A stretch of DNA of 64,000 nt from Burkholderia ubonensis (lineage in GTDB: Bacteria > Pseudomonadota > Gammaproteobacteria > Burkholderiales > Burkholderiaceae): the NCBI RefSeq assembly GCF_902833085.1, contig NZ_CADFEB010000009.1, positions 124,001 through 188,000 on the forward strand. Direction: 5' to 3'. The position numbers and the translations under genes are program-made. The stretch's first letter is position 1. Every line of letters begins with the position of its first letter. This document shows, one piece after another, positions 8,402 to 18,143 of the stretch. The notes beneath the pieces were generated by a model. The model did no database searches. It was not told where the DNA came from and worked only from the letters and a program-made list of their open reading frames with translations.

Positions 8402-9784
8402 TCAGGCCGGTGAAGTCAGCGGCACGCGCGCGGCCACCACGGTATGGCCGACCTGCGACGTGATCGTCAGCGCGCCGCCGAGCGCGTCGAGACGTTCGCG
8501 CATGTTGCGCAGGCCGATGCCGCCGCGCGCGTCGGCCTGCGAGCGCTCGGCGTCGAACCCGCAGCCGTTGTCGGCGATGCTCAGCGTGACCGCGTGCGTC
8601 GCGACGTCGAGCGTCACCGCGGCGCGCGACGCCTGCGCATGATGCACGATGTTGCTGAGCGCTTCCTGCGCGATCCGGAACAGCGCGGTGTTGACCGCGG
8701 CGGGCAGCGGCCGCGCGCCGCTGTGGGCGACCTGTGTGTAGCCGATGTCGACGCCGCTTTCCGCGCCGAGCTCGCGCACGAGCTGGTCGAGCGCGGCCGC
8801 GAGCCCGAGATCGTCGAGCATCGCGGGCCGCAGCGCGTGCGAGATGCGCCGCACTTCGCGCAGCGTGTCGCCGAGCCGGACGACGCCGGACGCGAGCGCC
8901 TGCTCGGCCTCGGGCACGCGCGCCGCGCCGCGCTCGAAGCGCGCGAGCGCCGATTCGAGCATCAGCTTCGCCGACACCATCATTTGGCTGATGCCATCGT
9001 GCAACTCGCGCGACAGCCGCGCGCGCTCCTGTTCCTGCGATTCGACGACGCGCTGCGCAAGCTGCTTGAGCTTCGCATCCGCGCTGCGCGATTCGCTGAC
9101 GTTCAGCACCAGCGCGCAGACGGCGATCGCCGCCGCGCCGGCCAGCGCGATCACGGTCAGCCAGCTCATCGTGCGCTCGATGTTCGCGGACGCGCGCGCA
9201 TCGATCCGCTGCAGCGCGTTGTCGACGTCGTCGAGGTAGATGCCCGTGCCGACCATCCAGCCCCAGCGTTCGAGCGCGACGACGTAGCCGAGCTTCGGCG
9301 CGGCCCGCCCGGTCGACGGGCGCTGCCAGATGTAGCGGACGTAGCCGCCGCCGTGCGACGCGGCGTTGATCAGCTGCTGGATCGTCAGGCTGCCCTGCGG
9401 GTCGCGCATCGTCCAGAAATTGTGGCCGACCCGCTCGGGCTCGCGCGGATGCATCAGCGAATTGCCGTGCAGGTCGTATACGAAGAAATAGCCGTCGGGG
9501 CCGAAATCCATTTTCTGCAGCATCGCGAGCGCCTGCGTGCGCAGCAGCGCGTCGTCGCGCGCGTTGCTGCCGCTCGCTTCGTAGAGTGGCATGATCGCGC
9601 TCGTCGCCAGGTCGACGTAATGCTTGAGCTCGACTTCCTTGCTCGACAGGTACGCGGACTGGATCGTCGCATGCTGGGTGCGCGCGAGCGACGTCGCCTG
9701 GTGGCGCACCCCGAAGCCGATGCCGGCGATCGCGACGAGAAACGGCACGATGGCCAGAAGGAAGATCTTTGCCTTGAGTCTCAT
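8402..9784 (-). CDS. Cache-domain sensor histidine kinase (HisKA_3 type)
   Basis: 460-residue membrane sensor kinase. Transmembrane helices at about 7-26 and 207-227 flank a periplasmic single-Cache domain ('KMDFGPDGYFFVYDLHGNSL', 'GWMVGTGIYLDDVD'), a fold that binds small organic ligands. The cytoplasmic half has a HisKA_3 dimerisation segment with phospho-acceptor His262 ('RLSRELHDGISQMMVSAKL') and an ATPase domain ('IGLRNMRERLDALGG'). The ATG at 9784 gives a normal first helix. It precedes its NarL-type regulator in the same direction. The ligand is unknown; Cache kinases of this layout often sense organic acids. Confidence 0.87.
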   Translation of the reverse strand: MRLKAKIFLLAIVPFLVAIAGIGFGVRHQATSLARTQHATIQSAYLSSKEVELKHYVDLATSAIMPLYEASGSNARDDALLRTQALAMLQKMDFGPDGYFFVYDLHGNSLMHPREPERVGHNFWTMRDPQGSLTIQQLINAASHGGGYVRYIWQRPSTGRAAPKLGYVVALERWGWMVGTGIYLDDVDNALQRIDARASANIERTMSWLTVIALAGAAAIAVCALVLNVSESRSADAKLKQLAQRVVESQEQERARLSRELHDGISQMMVSAKLMLESALARFERGAARVPEAEQALASGVVRLGDTLREVRRISHALRPAMLDDLGLAAALDQLVRELGAESGVDIGYTQVAHSGARPLPAAVNTALFRIAQEALSNIVHHAQASRAAVTLDVATHAVTLSIADNGCGFDAERSQADARGGIGLRNMRERLDALGGALTITSQVGHTVVAARVPLTSPA

Positions 9785-9881
9785 GATGATGTGGGCCGGC
9801 CATGCGGGCCTGTGCCGGCGCATCGACCCGGTATTGTCGGCGATTTTGCGTGCGCGTGGCGGGGCGCCGCACGCCGTCGCG

Positions 9882-11459
9882 TCACGCCTGCCGGCGCTGG
9901 AAGCGCGTGGGGGCTTGCACGAATACCTGGTTGCGGCCGCGCTCCTTCGCGCAATACAGCGCGTCGTCGGCGCGCTTCAGCGCCGCGTGCACGCTGCCGT
10001 CCCATTCGGGGAAGCAGGTCGTCACGCCGATGCTGGCGGTCAGCCGGCCGAACTCGCTGGCGTCGTGCCGGATGCCGAGCTCGTGGATGCTCGCGCGGAT
10101 CGTCTCGGCGACCGCCGCCGCGCCGCCCGCGTCGACGTCCGGCAGGATCACGACGAATTCCTCGCCGCCGTAGCGCGCCGCGTAGTCGGCCGGGCGGCGC
10201 AGGCAGCCGGCGAGGCAGCGTCCGACCGCGGCGAGCGCGTCGTCGCCGGCCTGATGGCCTTGGGTGTCGTTGTAGCGCTTGAAGTAGTCGACGTCGACGA
10301 ACAGCAGCGACAGTGCATGCTGCGAGCGCGCGGCGCGGCGCCATTCGCGCTCGAGCGTGAGGTCGAGCATGCGGCGGTTGTCGAGGCCGGTGAGGCCGTC
10401 GGTGCGCGCGAGCGCCCGCAGCTCGGCTTCCGCGCGATGGCGCCTGCGCAGCTGCACGTCGAGCAGCAGCGACAGGCCGACGAAGCCGAGCGCAAGCAGC
10501 ACCATCGCGGACCCGATCGGAATCGCGCGGTCGTACCACGCGGCGTAGATGTCCGATTCGGCCTCGGCGACCATGATGATCAGCGGCAGGTTGTCGAGGT
10601 GCCGGAACACGTACAGGCGCCGCACGCCGTCGATCGACGCGGTGTCGGCGAAGCTGCCGTCGTGGGCGGTCATGAAATGCTTGAACGTGCTGGCCCGGCT
10701 GATGTCGCGGCCGATGATCTTCGGATCGAACGGCTTGCGCATCAGCATCCGGCCGTTGGTCGCGATCAGCGACATCGAGCCGCGCTTGCCGAGCGTGAGG
10801 CGCGCGAACAGGTCCTGGAAATATTCGAGCCGGATCGACATCACGGCGATGCCGCCGAACGAGCCGTCGGGCTGCGAGATGCGGCGGCTGAGCGCGATGC
10901 TCGGCGAGCCGTTGCGCAGCCGCGACCGATACGGATCACTGATGTACAGGCCGACGTCCGGCCGGTCGCGATGCACGGTGAAGTAGGGTTCGTCGGCGAA
11001 ATTGGCTTTGCGCGGCACGTCGCTCGCGCCGTCGACCACAATGTTGCCCTGCGCGTCCATCGCATAGATGCCGCCGAGATAGCGGGCCGCCGTCGCGCGG
11101 TCGAACAGCACCTGGCGACGCAGCGACATCGGCAGGCGCACGACGTCGGGCTGGCCCTGCCCGTCGACGACCGCCTGCAGCGACAGCGAATAGATCTCGA
11201 TGTTGCGCTCGATGTCCCACACGGCCATCAGCGCGAGGTTCTGCATCGTGGTGCGCGCGCGCTCGCGCGCATCGATCCGGCCCTCGTAGAGCACGATGCC
11301 GCACAGCAGCAGCAGGAGCAGCGCGATCAGCAGGCCCGAGTAGAAAATCAGGTGCGGAAGCAACAACCGGCGCAGGCGTGTGGCGGCGCGGCTCGTCAGG
11401 CCGGGTTCGCTGGGCGCTGCGTAGTCGGTATCTGCCATGGTCCGAATATCGGTGGGCAT
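9882..11459 (-). CDS. Cache-GGDEF diguanylate cyclase
   Basis: About 525-residue diguanylate cyclase (two GTP to cyclic di-GMP). Two transmembrane helices (about residues 32-57 and 318-342) enclose a periplasmic double-Cache sensor ('YLGGIYAMDAQGNIVVDGAS', 'GLYISDPYRSRL'). A C-terminal GGDEF domain has an intact active site 'RYGGEEFVVILP' plus 'DGLTGLDNRRMLD', so it should be active. Possible starts are ATG 11459 and ATG 11438; neither has a strong ribosome-binding site, and I took the longer. It is upstream of and co-oriented with the Cache histidine kinase (97-base gap), suggesting two outputs of related sensing. Confidence 0.85.
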   Translation of the reverse strand: MPTDIRTMADTDYAAPSEPGLTSRAATRLRRLLLPHLIFYSGLLIALLLLLLCGIVLYEGRIDARERARTTMQNLALMAVWDIERNIEIYSLSLQAVVDGQGQPDVVRLPMSLRRQVLFDRATAARYLGGIYAMDAQGNIVVDGASDVPRKANFADEPYFTVHRDRPDVGLYISDPYRSRLRNGSPSIALSRRISQPDGSFGGIAVMSIRLEYFQDLFARLTLGKRGSMSLIATNGRMLMRKPFDPKIIGRDISRASTFKHFMTAHDGSFADTASIDGVRRLYVFRHLDNLPLIIMVAEAESDIYAAWYDRAIPIGSAMVLLALGFVGLSLLLDVQLRRRHRAEAELRALARTDGLTGLDNRRMLDLTLEREWRRAARSQHALSLLFVDVDYFKRYNDTQGHQAGDDALAAVGRCLAGCLRRPADYAARYGGEEFVVILPDVDAGGAAAVAETIRASIHELGIRHDASEFGRLTASIGVTTCFPEWDGSVHAALKRADDALYCAKERGRNQVFVQAPTRFQRRQA

Positions 11460-11873
11460 CGCCGGTACGCGCGACGGGCGTGCCGGGCCGATGCTGTTGT
11501 TCGTATGGTGTTGCTGGCGGCGATCCGGTACGGCTCTGTTCACGCCGGATGGCGGGCGGGCCCCGGGCGGGCACCGAAACCATCCGGATGTCTGTCTCCT
11601 GTTTGATGGAGAAACGACCAGGCTGCGATATCGGCGGCAGGCGGCTGACCCTCGCGCAATTGCCGTCGGCGTCCGATGCAAGGCACATTGCACGGCGCGC
11701 ATCGGACGCAGTATAACTGCGCGCTTTTGCGGGCGCGATAAATGTTGAGAATCGATGTGACGAATTGAATTACGTCGGGTTTCAACGGACGCGAACGGCG
11801 GTTCGCGCCTTGTCCGGCAACGGTTTTCAGGCGCCGGACGGTCAAATCGAACGGCCGTTCGTGACCGGCCATG

Positions 11874-11903
11874 AAAACGGGCGGCCGCGATGGCCGCCCG
11901 TTT
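11874..11903 (-). terminator. Intrinsic terminator of glcG-glcB
   Basis: A 12-bp perfect inverted repeat (AAACGGGCGGCC at 11875-11886, GGCCGCCCGTTT at 11892-11903) with a 5-base loop. On the minus strand it is followed by Ts, 37 bases after the glcB stop. It is the only clear signal in the 481-base gap 11460-11940; the rest is leader and promoter sequence of the cyclase gene in which I see no gene. Confidence 0.85.
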
Positions 11904-11940
11904 CGGCGCGCAGGCACGCGGGGAGACCCGCGTGCGGCGA

Positions 11941-14115
11941 TCAGCCGGCGCGCTGATGCTGCTTGAACGCGAGCCGGAACTGGTGCAGCAGCGGCTCGGT
12001 ATAGCCGCTCGGCTGCGCAGTGCCCTGCAGCGCGAGCGCGCACGCGGCCTTGAACGCATGCGACGCATCGAAATCGGGCGCCATCGGCCGGTAGTTCGCG
12101 TCGCCGGCATTCTGCCCGTCGACGACGCGCGCCATCCGCTTGAACACGCCGAGCACGAAGTCCTCGGTGATCACGCCGTGGCGCAGCCAGTTCGCGATGT
12201 GCTGGCTCGAGATGCGCAGCGTCGCGCGGTCTTCCATCAGGGCGACGTTGTTGATGTCGGGCACCTTCGAGCAGCCGACGCCCTGCTCGACCCAGCGCAC
12301 GACGTAGCCGAGGATGCCCTGCGCGTTGTTCTCGACCTCGCGCAGGATCTCGGCTTCGCTCCATTCGGCACGCTCGACGACCGGGATCGTCAGTAATCCT
12401 TCGAGCAGCGCGTCGCGCTCGCTCGCGTACGGGATCTTCTCGAGTTCCTGCTGGACGGCCTGCACGTCGACCAGGTGGTAGTGCAGCGCATGCAGCGTCG
12501 CGGCGGTCGGCGACGGCACCCACGCGGTGTTCGCGCCCGCGCGCGGATGGCCGATCTTCTGCTCGAGCATCGCGTGCATCAGGTCCGGCATCGCCCACAT
12601 GCCCTTGCCGATCTGCGCGCGGCCGCGCAGCCCGGCGGCGAGGCCGGCGAGCACGTTGTTGCGCTCGTACGCGGTGATCCACGCCGACGTCTTCATGTCG
12701 CCCTTGCGGATCATCGGGCCCGCTTCCATCGACGAGTGCATCTCGTCGCCGGTGCGGTCGAGGAAGCCCGTGTTGATGAACGCGACGCGCGCGGCGGTGG
12801 CCGCGATGCACGCGGCGAGGTTCACGCTGGTGCGGCGCTCCTCGTCCATGATGCCCATCTTCAGCGTGTTGCGCGGCAGGCCGTACAGGTCTTCGATGCG
12901 CGCGAACAGCGTGTCGGAGAACGCGACTTCCACGGGGCCGTGCATCTTCGGCTTCACGATGTAGATCGAGCCCGTGCGCGAGTTGCGCTTCGACTTCAGG
13001 TCGTGCAGCGCGCACAGCGTCGTGACGACGCCGTCGAGGATGCCTTCCGGAATCTCGTGGCCGTCGCGGTCGAGCACCGCGCCGTTGGTCATCAGGTGGC
13101 CGACGTTGCGGATGAACAGCAGCGAGCGGCCGTGCAGCGTCAGCGTGCCGCCGGCGGGCGTCGTGTAGTCGCGGTCGGCGTTCAGGCGGCGCGTGAAGGT
13201 CTTGCCGCCCTTCGACACTTCCTCGGCGAGCGTGCCCTGCATCAGGCCGAGCCAGTTGCGGTAGAGCTGCACCTTGTCGTCCGCGTCGACCGCGGCGACC
13301 GAATCCTCGCAGTCGATGATCGTGCTGACCGCCGCTTCGAGCACGACGTCCTTCACGTTCGCGACGTCGGTGCGGCCGATCGGCGTCGACGCGTCGATCT
13401 GGATCTCGATGTGCAGGCCGTTGTGCTTCAGCAGGATCGCCGACGGCGCATCGGCTGCGCCCTGGTAGCCCGCGAACCGGTCGGGTTGCGCGAGATGCGT
13501 GACGCCGTCGCGGGTGTCGACGGCGAGCTGGCCGTCCTGCACGTGGTAGCGCAGCGCGTCGCGGTGCGAGCCGCGCGCGAGCGGCGCCGCGTTGTCGAGC
13601 ACGCCGCGCGCATAGTCGATCACGTGCTGCCCGCGCGTCGGGTTGTAGGCCGCGGTGCGTTCCGCGCCGTTGTCCTCGGGCAGCGCATCGGTGCCGTACA
13701 GCGCGTCATACAGGCTGCCCCAGCGCGCGTTCGCGGCGTTCAGCGCATAGCGCGGAATCGACAGCGGCACGACGAGCTGCGGGCCGGCTTGCTGCGCGAT
13801 TTCGCTGTCGACGTTCTCGGTGGCGGCCGCGACGCTCGCGGGCGCGGGCACCAGGTAGCCGATCTGCTCGAGGAACGCGCGATACGCGGCGTGGTCGCGC
13901 ACCGGGCCGGGGTGCGCGCGGTGCCACGTATCGAGTTCCTGCTGCAGGCGGTCGCGTTCCGCGAGCAGTTCGCGGTTGCGCGGCGCGAGGTCGTGCACCA
14001 GCGCGGAGAAGCCGCGCCAGAATGCCGCCTTGTCGATGCCGGTGCCCGGCAGCGCTTCGTTTTCGATGAACTGGCTCAGCGCATCCGCGACTTGCAGTCC
14101 GTCATGGTCGATCAT
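11941..14115 (-). CDS. glcB: Malate synthase G
   Basis: 724-residue malate synthase G, condensing glyoxylate with acetyl-CoA to malate in the cytosol. Length equals the family norm. Recognisable blocks are '[15 protein letters not shown]'-type N-terminus, '[15 protein letters not shown]', '[19 protein letters not shown]', '[13 protein letters not shown]', '[18 protein letters not shown]', '[17 protein letters not shown]', '[19 protein letters not shown]' and '[10 protein letters not shown]'-like C-terminal active-site segments. It is downstream of glcG in the same direction, so the pair is likely induced together on glycolate or glyoxylate. No glycolate oxidase genes are in the window. Confidence 0.95.
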   Translation of the reverse strand: MIDHDGLQVADALSQFIENEALPGTGIDKAAFWRGFSALVHDLAPRNRELLAERDRLQQELDTWHRAHPGPVRDHAAYRAFLEQIGYLVPAPASVAAATENVDSEIAQQAGPQLVVPLSIPRYALNAANARWGSLYDALYGTDALPEDNGAERTAAYNPTRGQHVIDYARGVLDNAAPLARGSHRDALRYHVQDGQLAVDTRDGVTHLAQPDRFAGYQGAADAPSAILLKHNGLHIEIQIDASTPIGRTDVANVKDVVLEAAVSTIIDCEDSVAAVDADDKVQLYRNWLGLMQGTLAEEVSKGGKTFTRRLNADRDYTTPAGGTLTLHGRSLLFIRNVGHLMTNGAVLDRDGHEIPEGILDGVVTTLCALHDLKSKRNSRTGSIYIVKPKMHGPVEVAFSDTLFARIEDLYGLPRNTLKMGIMDEERRTSVNLAACIAATAARVAFINTGFLDRTGDEMHSSMEAGPMIRKGDMKTSAWITAYERNNVLAGLAAGLRGRAQIGKGMWAMPDLMHAMLEQKIGHPRAGANTAWVPSPTAATLHALHYHLVDVQAVQQELEKIPYASERDALLEGLLTIPVVERAEWSEAEILREVENNAQGILGYVVRWVEQGVGCSKVPDINNVALMEDRATLRISSQHIANWLRHGVITEDFVLGVFKRMARVVDGQNAGDANYRPMAPDFDASHAFKAACALALQGTAQPSGYTEPLLHQFRLAFKQHQRAG

Positions 14116-14152
14116 CGTGAGTCCTCCCGGGGAAAGATGGGGCGCGCGCGGC

Positions 14153-14557
14153 TCAGGCCGCGACGCTTTGTAGGCCGGCGCGGGCGATCTGCGCGTCCTG
14201 TTCGGACTTTACGCCAGACACGCCGATTGCGCCCGCGACCTGGCCGTCGACCGTCACGGGCAAGCCGCCTTCGAGCAAGCCCGCAATCGGCACGCTCAGA
14301 AAGGCGGTGCGGCCGCCGTTGATCATATCCTCATACGCTTTGGTTTCGCGCCGGCCGAGCGCGGCGGCGCGCGCCTTTTCCTGCGCGACATACGCGCTCG
14401 CGGGCGACGCGCCGTCGAGCCGCATGAGCGCGAGCGGGTGGCCGCCGTCGTCGACGACGGCGATCGTCACGGCCCAGCCGTGGCGTTCGGCTTCAGCGCG
14501 GGCGGCGGCCAGCATGCGGTCCGCGTCGGCGCGTTCGAGTACGGGTCTGGTTTGCAT
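14153..14557 (-). CDS. glcG: GlcG/HbpS-family protein
   Basis: 134-residue GlcG/HbpS-family protein ('[20 protein letters not shown]', '[12 protein letters not shown]', '[19 protein letters not shown]'). The family includes a haem-degrading or haem-binding periplasmic protein and the GlcG encoded in glycolate operons; the biochemical role of GlcG is not settled. It precedes glcB by 37 bases in the same direction, which supports the glc assignment. No signal peptide is seen, so it should be cytosolic. Confidence 0.88.
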   Translation of the reverse strand: MQTRPVLERADADRMLAAARAEAERHGWAVTIAVVDDGGHPLALMRLDGASPASAYVAQEKARAAALGRRETKAYEDMINGGRTAFLSVPIAGLLEGGLPVTVDGQVAGAIGVSGVKSEQDAQIARAGLQSVAA

Positions 14558-14760
14558 GGCGTATGCTCCGGAATCAGTTGACGTGGGGGTGTCGAACAGT
14601 TCGCTCCAGTGCGCGCGGGCGGGCGGCCCGTGCCATGCCGATCAGTCTGGCAGCCGATGCGGGCGGTGACAATCGGGTCTGGCTGCGCGGGCCGGTTGCG
14701 CGTTCCTTGACGCGCGTCACGGACCATCGATCGCGCCCCGTCGTCGCGCATGCGAATATG

Positions 14761-14771
14761 TCACAATGTGA
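14761..14771. promoter_or_regulatory. Perfect palindrome TCACAATGTGA in the glcG / 14839 divergent region
   Basis: 5-1-5 perfect palindrome in the 281-base gap between the leftward glcG and the rightward ferritin-like gene. It could be an operator for a GntR- or CRP-type regulator, but no regulator of the glc genes is next to it, so the assignment is weak. Confidence 0.3.
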
Positions 14772-14838
14772 GCTATTTTCGCGTGACCTGTCGCGAGAAG
14801 CATCCGATGCGTCACCGTTTCTGCATGGAGAACGTCGC

Positions 14839-15315
14839 ATGTCACATCAGACCCGTGGCGAAGCCGGCCCGGCGCCGGTCGACGCGCAGCGCGACGCGCT
14901 GCTCGCGGTGCTGGACGAACTGCTGGAAGCGGAGCGCGCGGGCGCGCGCGTCGCGTCCGAGACGGCAGCCGAGATCCACGATCCCGAGCTCCACCGGCTG
15001 GTCGCGGGCATCCGCCTGGACGAGGCGCACTGGTGCAGCGTGCTCGTCGACGCGATCAGGTCGCTGAACGCGACACCGACCCGCAAGACCGGCGCGTTCT
15101 ACGAAAAGGCGATGGCGATCGACGACCTGGCCGAGCGGATGGCGTTCCTGAACCGCGGCCAGCGCTGGGTCGTGCGCAAGCTGCAGGCGCTGCTGCCGAC
15201 GCTGGACAATCCCGAGATCCATCACGCGCTGACGTTGATGCTCGTGTCGCACGAGAAGAACATCGGGCATGTCGACGCGCGCTTGCGCGAAGGGCATCAG
15301 GACCCCGCGCCGTAA
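14839..15315 (+). CDS. Ferritin-like four-helix protein (DUF6306-like)
   Basis: 158-residue, mostly helical protein. Spaced Glu and His residues ('LLEAERAGARVASETAAEIH', 'RLDEAHWCSVLVDAI', 'LVSHEKNIGHVDARL') suggest a ferritin-like or rubrerythrin-like four-helix bundle, as in small proteins of unknown role annotated DUF6306. The ATG at 14839 was chosen because the longer open frame upstream crosses promoter-like sequence and has no family match. Its 3' end overlaps the convergent LysR gene by 19 bases. Metal binding is inference only. Confidence 0.6.
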   Translation: MSHQTRGEAGPAPVDAQRDALLAVLDELLEAERAGARVASETAAEIHDPELHRLVAGIRLDEAHWCSVLVDAIRSLNATPTRKTGAFYEKAMAIDDLAERMAFLNRGQRWVVRKLQALLPTLDNPEIHHALTLMLVSHEKNIGHVDARLREGHQDPAP

Positions 15316-16247
15316 ACCTCCCGCGCCACCGCGCGCAGCGCGTCGACCATCACCGTCGCCGCCGGCGAATACAGTCGGTCCGTGCGCGTGATGAGCCCGA
15401 AATCGTCCATCCGGCAATCCATCTCCAGCGGCAGCATCGCGACGATGCCGTGCGCCGCGTAGTAGCGCGCGACTTCGTCCGCGAGCACCGCGATCATGTC
15501 GCTCTGCTCCAGCACGCGCGTGATGAACAGCAGCGCGGCCGTTTCCACCACGTTCGCCGGCGGCGCGAGGCTCGCGCGCTGGAACATCAGCTCGAAGCGA
15601 TGCCGCAGCACGCTGCCGGCCGGCGGCACGACCCACGCGGCGCGCTGCACGTCGGCGAGCGCGAGCGGCGCGCGCGCGAGCAGCGGGTGCCCGGGCCGCA
15701 CGACCGCGGCGACCGGCTCGCCGGTCAGCGGCTCGTAGCGCAGGTGCAGCTTGTCGTGTTCCGCGGACAGCCGGCCGAGCACGACGTCGAGCTTGTCCTG
15801 CGCGAGGCGTTCGAGCAGCACGTTGCTCGTGTCGATCTCGACGGACACGTGGATGCCCGCATGCGTTTCCTTCACGGCGGCGACGGCCGGCGGCACGACG
15901 CGCAGGCCCGGCGACGTGATCGCGCCGACCGCGACGTGCCCGAGGCGCCCGGCCTTCAGCGCGGCGAGCTCCTCGCGGGCCTGGTCGAGGCTGCCGAGCG
16001 CCGCGCGCGCGTGGCGGATCAGCGCGTCGCCGTACAGCGTGGGCCGCATCCCGCGCGGCAGGCGCTCGAACAGCACCGCGCCGATGGTCTCCTCGAGCTC
16101 GCGCAGCAGCTTCGACGCGGCCGGCTGCGTCATGTTCAACGCGGCCGCCGCGCGATGGATGCCGCCTTCGTCGGCGAGCGCGACGACCAGCAGCAACTGG
16201 CGCGTCTTCAGGCGGGTGCGGGGTTCCCACGGGCTGGATTCGGGCAT
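15297..16247 (-). CDS. LysR-family regulator of the arabinose locus (GbpR-like)
   Basis: 316-residue LysR-type regulator: winged helix-turn-helix (about residues 15-75, 'GGIHRAAAALNMTQPAASKL') and effector domain (about 100-305). It is divergent from the arabonate dehydratase gene (117-base gap), the usual position for a LysR activator/repressor, and resembles the GbpR group that controls galactose/arabinose uptake and catabolism in rhizobia and Azospirillum. Control of the adjacent sugar genes is therefore a good inference. Confidence 0.85.
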   Translation of the reverse strand: MPESSPWEPRTRLKTRQLLLVVALADEGGIHRAAAALNMTQPAASKLLRELEETIGAVLFERLPRGMRPTLYGDALIRHARAALGSLDQAREELAALKAGRLGHVAVGAITSPGLRVVPPAVAAVKETHAGIHVSVEIDTSNVLLERLAQDKLDVVLGRLSAEHDKLHLRYEPLTGEPVAAVVRPGHPLLARAPLALADVQRAAWVVPPAGSVLRHRFELMFQRASLAPPANVVETAALLFITRVLEQSDMIAVLADEVARYYAAHGIVAMLPLEMDCRMDDFGLITRTDRLYSPAATVMVDALRAVAREVYGAGS

Positions 16248-16363
16248 CGTACGGGTTTATATCTATGTCGAAAGTGATATGGCAGACGTTGAAAACGTCA
16301 TTAGCAAGTTATCAGAATTCTTCCTAGACTGCGCCGATATCCCCGTCTCACACAGGACAGACG

Positions 16364-18115
16364 ATGTCGGCAACCAAGCCCAAGCTGCGCTCCGCCCAAT
16401 GGTTCGGCACGACGGACAAGAACGGCTTCATGTACCGAAGCTGGATGAAGAACCAGGGCATCCCCGATCACGAATTCGACGGCCGGCCGATCGTCGGCAT
16501 CTGCAATACGTGGTCCGAACTGACGCCGTGCAACGCGCACTTCCGCAAGCTCGCGGAGCACGTGAAGCGCGGCGTCCACGAGGCGGGCGGCTTTCCGGTC
16601 GAGTTTCCGGTGTTCTCGAACGGCGAATCGAACCTGCGGCCGTCCGCGATGCTCACGCGCAACCTCGCGTCGATGGACGTCGAGGAGGCGATCCGCGGCA
16701 ACCCGATCGACGCGGTCGTGCTGCTCGCGGGCTGCGACAAGACCACGCCCGCGCTGCTGATGGGCGCCGCGAGCTGCGACGTGCCGGCGATCGTCGTGTC
16801 CGGCGGCCCGATGCTGAACGGCAAGCTCGACGGCAAGGACATCGGCTCCGGCACCGCCGTTTGGCAGCTGCACGAAGCGCTGAAGGCGGGCGAGATCGAC
16901 CTGCATCGCTTCCTGTCGGCGGAGGCCGGCATGTCGCGCTCGGCCGGCACCTGCAACACGATGGGCACCGCGTCGACGATGGCGTGCCTGGCCGAAGCGC
17001 TCGGCGTCACGCTGCCGCACAACGCGGCGATTCCGGCCGTCGATGCGCGCCGCTACGTGCTCGCGCACATGTCGGGCATCCGCATCGTCGAGATGGCGCT
17101 CGAAGGGCTCGTGCTGTCGAAGGTGCTGACGCGCGCCGCGTTCGAGAACGCGATCCGCGCGAACGCGGCGATCGGCGGCTCGACCAACGCGGTGATCCAC
17201 CTGAAGGCGATCGCGGGGCGGCTCGGCGTGCCGCTCGAGCTCGAGGACTGGATGCGCATCGGCCGCGATACGCCGACGATCGTCGACCTGATGCCGTCGG
17301 GCCGTTTCCTGATGGAAGAGTTCTATTACGCGGGCGGCCTGCCGGCGGTGCTGCGCCGCCTCGGCGAAGGCGGGCTGCTGCCGCATCCCGATGCGCTGAC
17401 GGTCAACGGCCGGACGCTGTGGGACAACGTGCGCGAAGCGCCGAACTACGACGACGAGGTGATCCGCCCGCTCGACCGGCCGCTGATCGCGGATGGCGGC
17501 ATCCGCGTGCTGCGCGGCAATCTCGCGCCGCGCGGCGCGGTGCTCAAGCCGTCGGCGGCGAGCCCCGAACTGCTGAAGCATCGCGGCCGCGCGGTCGTGT
17601 TCGAGAACTTCGACCACTACAAGGCCGCGATCAACGACGAAGCGCTCGACGTCGACGCGAGCTCGGTGCTGGTGCTGAAGAACTGCGGGCCGCGCGGCTA
17701 TCCGGGGATGGCCGAGGTCGGCAACATGGGCCTGCCGCCGAAGCTGCTGCGGCAGGGCGTGAAGGACATGGTGCGGATCTCCGACGCGCGGATGAGCGGC
17801 ACCGCGTACGGCACGGTCGTGCTGCACGTCGCGCCGGAGGCGGCGGCGGGCGGTCCGCTCGCGGCGGTGCGCAACGGCGACTGGATCGAACTCGACTGCG
17901 ACGCGGGCACGCTGCATCTCGACATCAGCGACGAGGAGCTGGCGCGCCGGCTGTCGGACGTCGACCCGGCCACCGCGCCGGGCGTCGCCGGGCAGCTCGG
18001 CAAGGGCGGCTATGCGCGGCTCTATATCGACCACGTGCTGCAGGCCGACGAAGGGTGCGACCTCGACTTCCTGGTCGGCCAGCGCGGCGCGGCGGTGCCG
18101 AGCCATTCGCATTGA
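16364..18115 (+). CDS. araC: L-arabonate dehydratase (IlvD/Edd family)
   Basis: 583-residue IlvD/Edd-family dehydratase, converting L-arabonate to L-2-keto-3-deoxyarabonate in the oxidative (non-phosphorylative) arabinose pathway. The iron-sulfur cysteines Cys56 ('ELTPCNAH'), Cys124 ('AGCDKTTPA') and Cys197 ('SAGTCNTMGTAS') and the metal-bridging Lys126 are all present, with the spacing known for the characterised rhizobial enzyme. It heads a rightward operon with the next pathway enzyme and an AraFGH importer, which supports arabonate over other sugar acids, though close relatives also act on D-fuconate or galactonate. Note that araC here means the dehydratase, not the E. coli regulator. Confidence 0.85.
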   Translation: MSATKPKLRSAQWFGTTDKNGFMYRSWMKNQGIPDHEFDGRPIVGICNTWSELTPCNAHFRKLAEHVKRGVHEAGGFPVEFPVFSNGESNLRPSAMLTRNLASMDVEEAIRGNPIDAVVLLAGCDKTTPALLMGAASCDVPAIVVSGGPMLNGKLDGKDIGSGTAVWQLHEALKAGEIDLHRFLSAEAGMSRSAGTCNTMGTASTMACLAEALGVTLPHNAAIPAVDARRYVLAHMSGIRIVEMALEGLVLSKVLTRAAFENAIRANAAIGGSTNAVIHLKAIAGRLGVPLELEDWMRIGRDTPTIVDLMPSGRFLMEEFYYAGGLPAVLRRLGEGGLLPHPDALTVNGRTLWDNVREAPNYDDEVIRPLDRPLIADGGIRVLRGNLAPRGAVLKPSAASPELLKHRGRAVVFENFDHYKAAINDEALDVDASSVLVLKNCGPRGYPGMAEVGNMGLPPKLLRQGVKDMVRISDARMSGTAYGTVVLHVAPEAAAGGPLAAVRNGDWIELDCDAGTLHLDISDEELARRLSDVDPATAPGVAGQLGKGGYARLYIDHVLQADEGCDLDFLVGQRGAAVPSHSH

Positions 18116-18143
18116 CCGTGCCTGCCTGACCGGAACCCGAACC

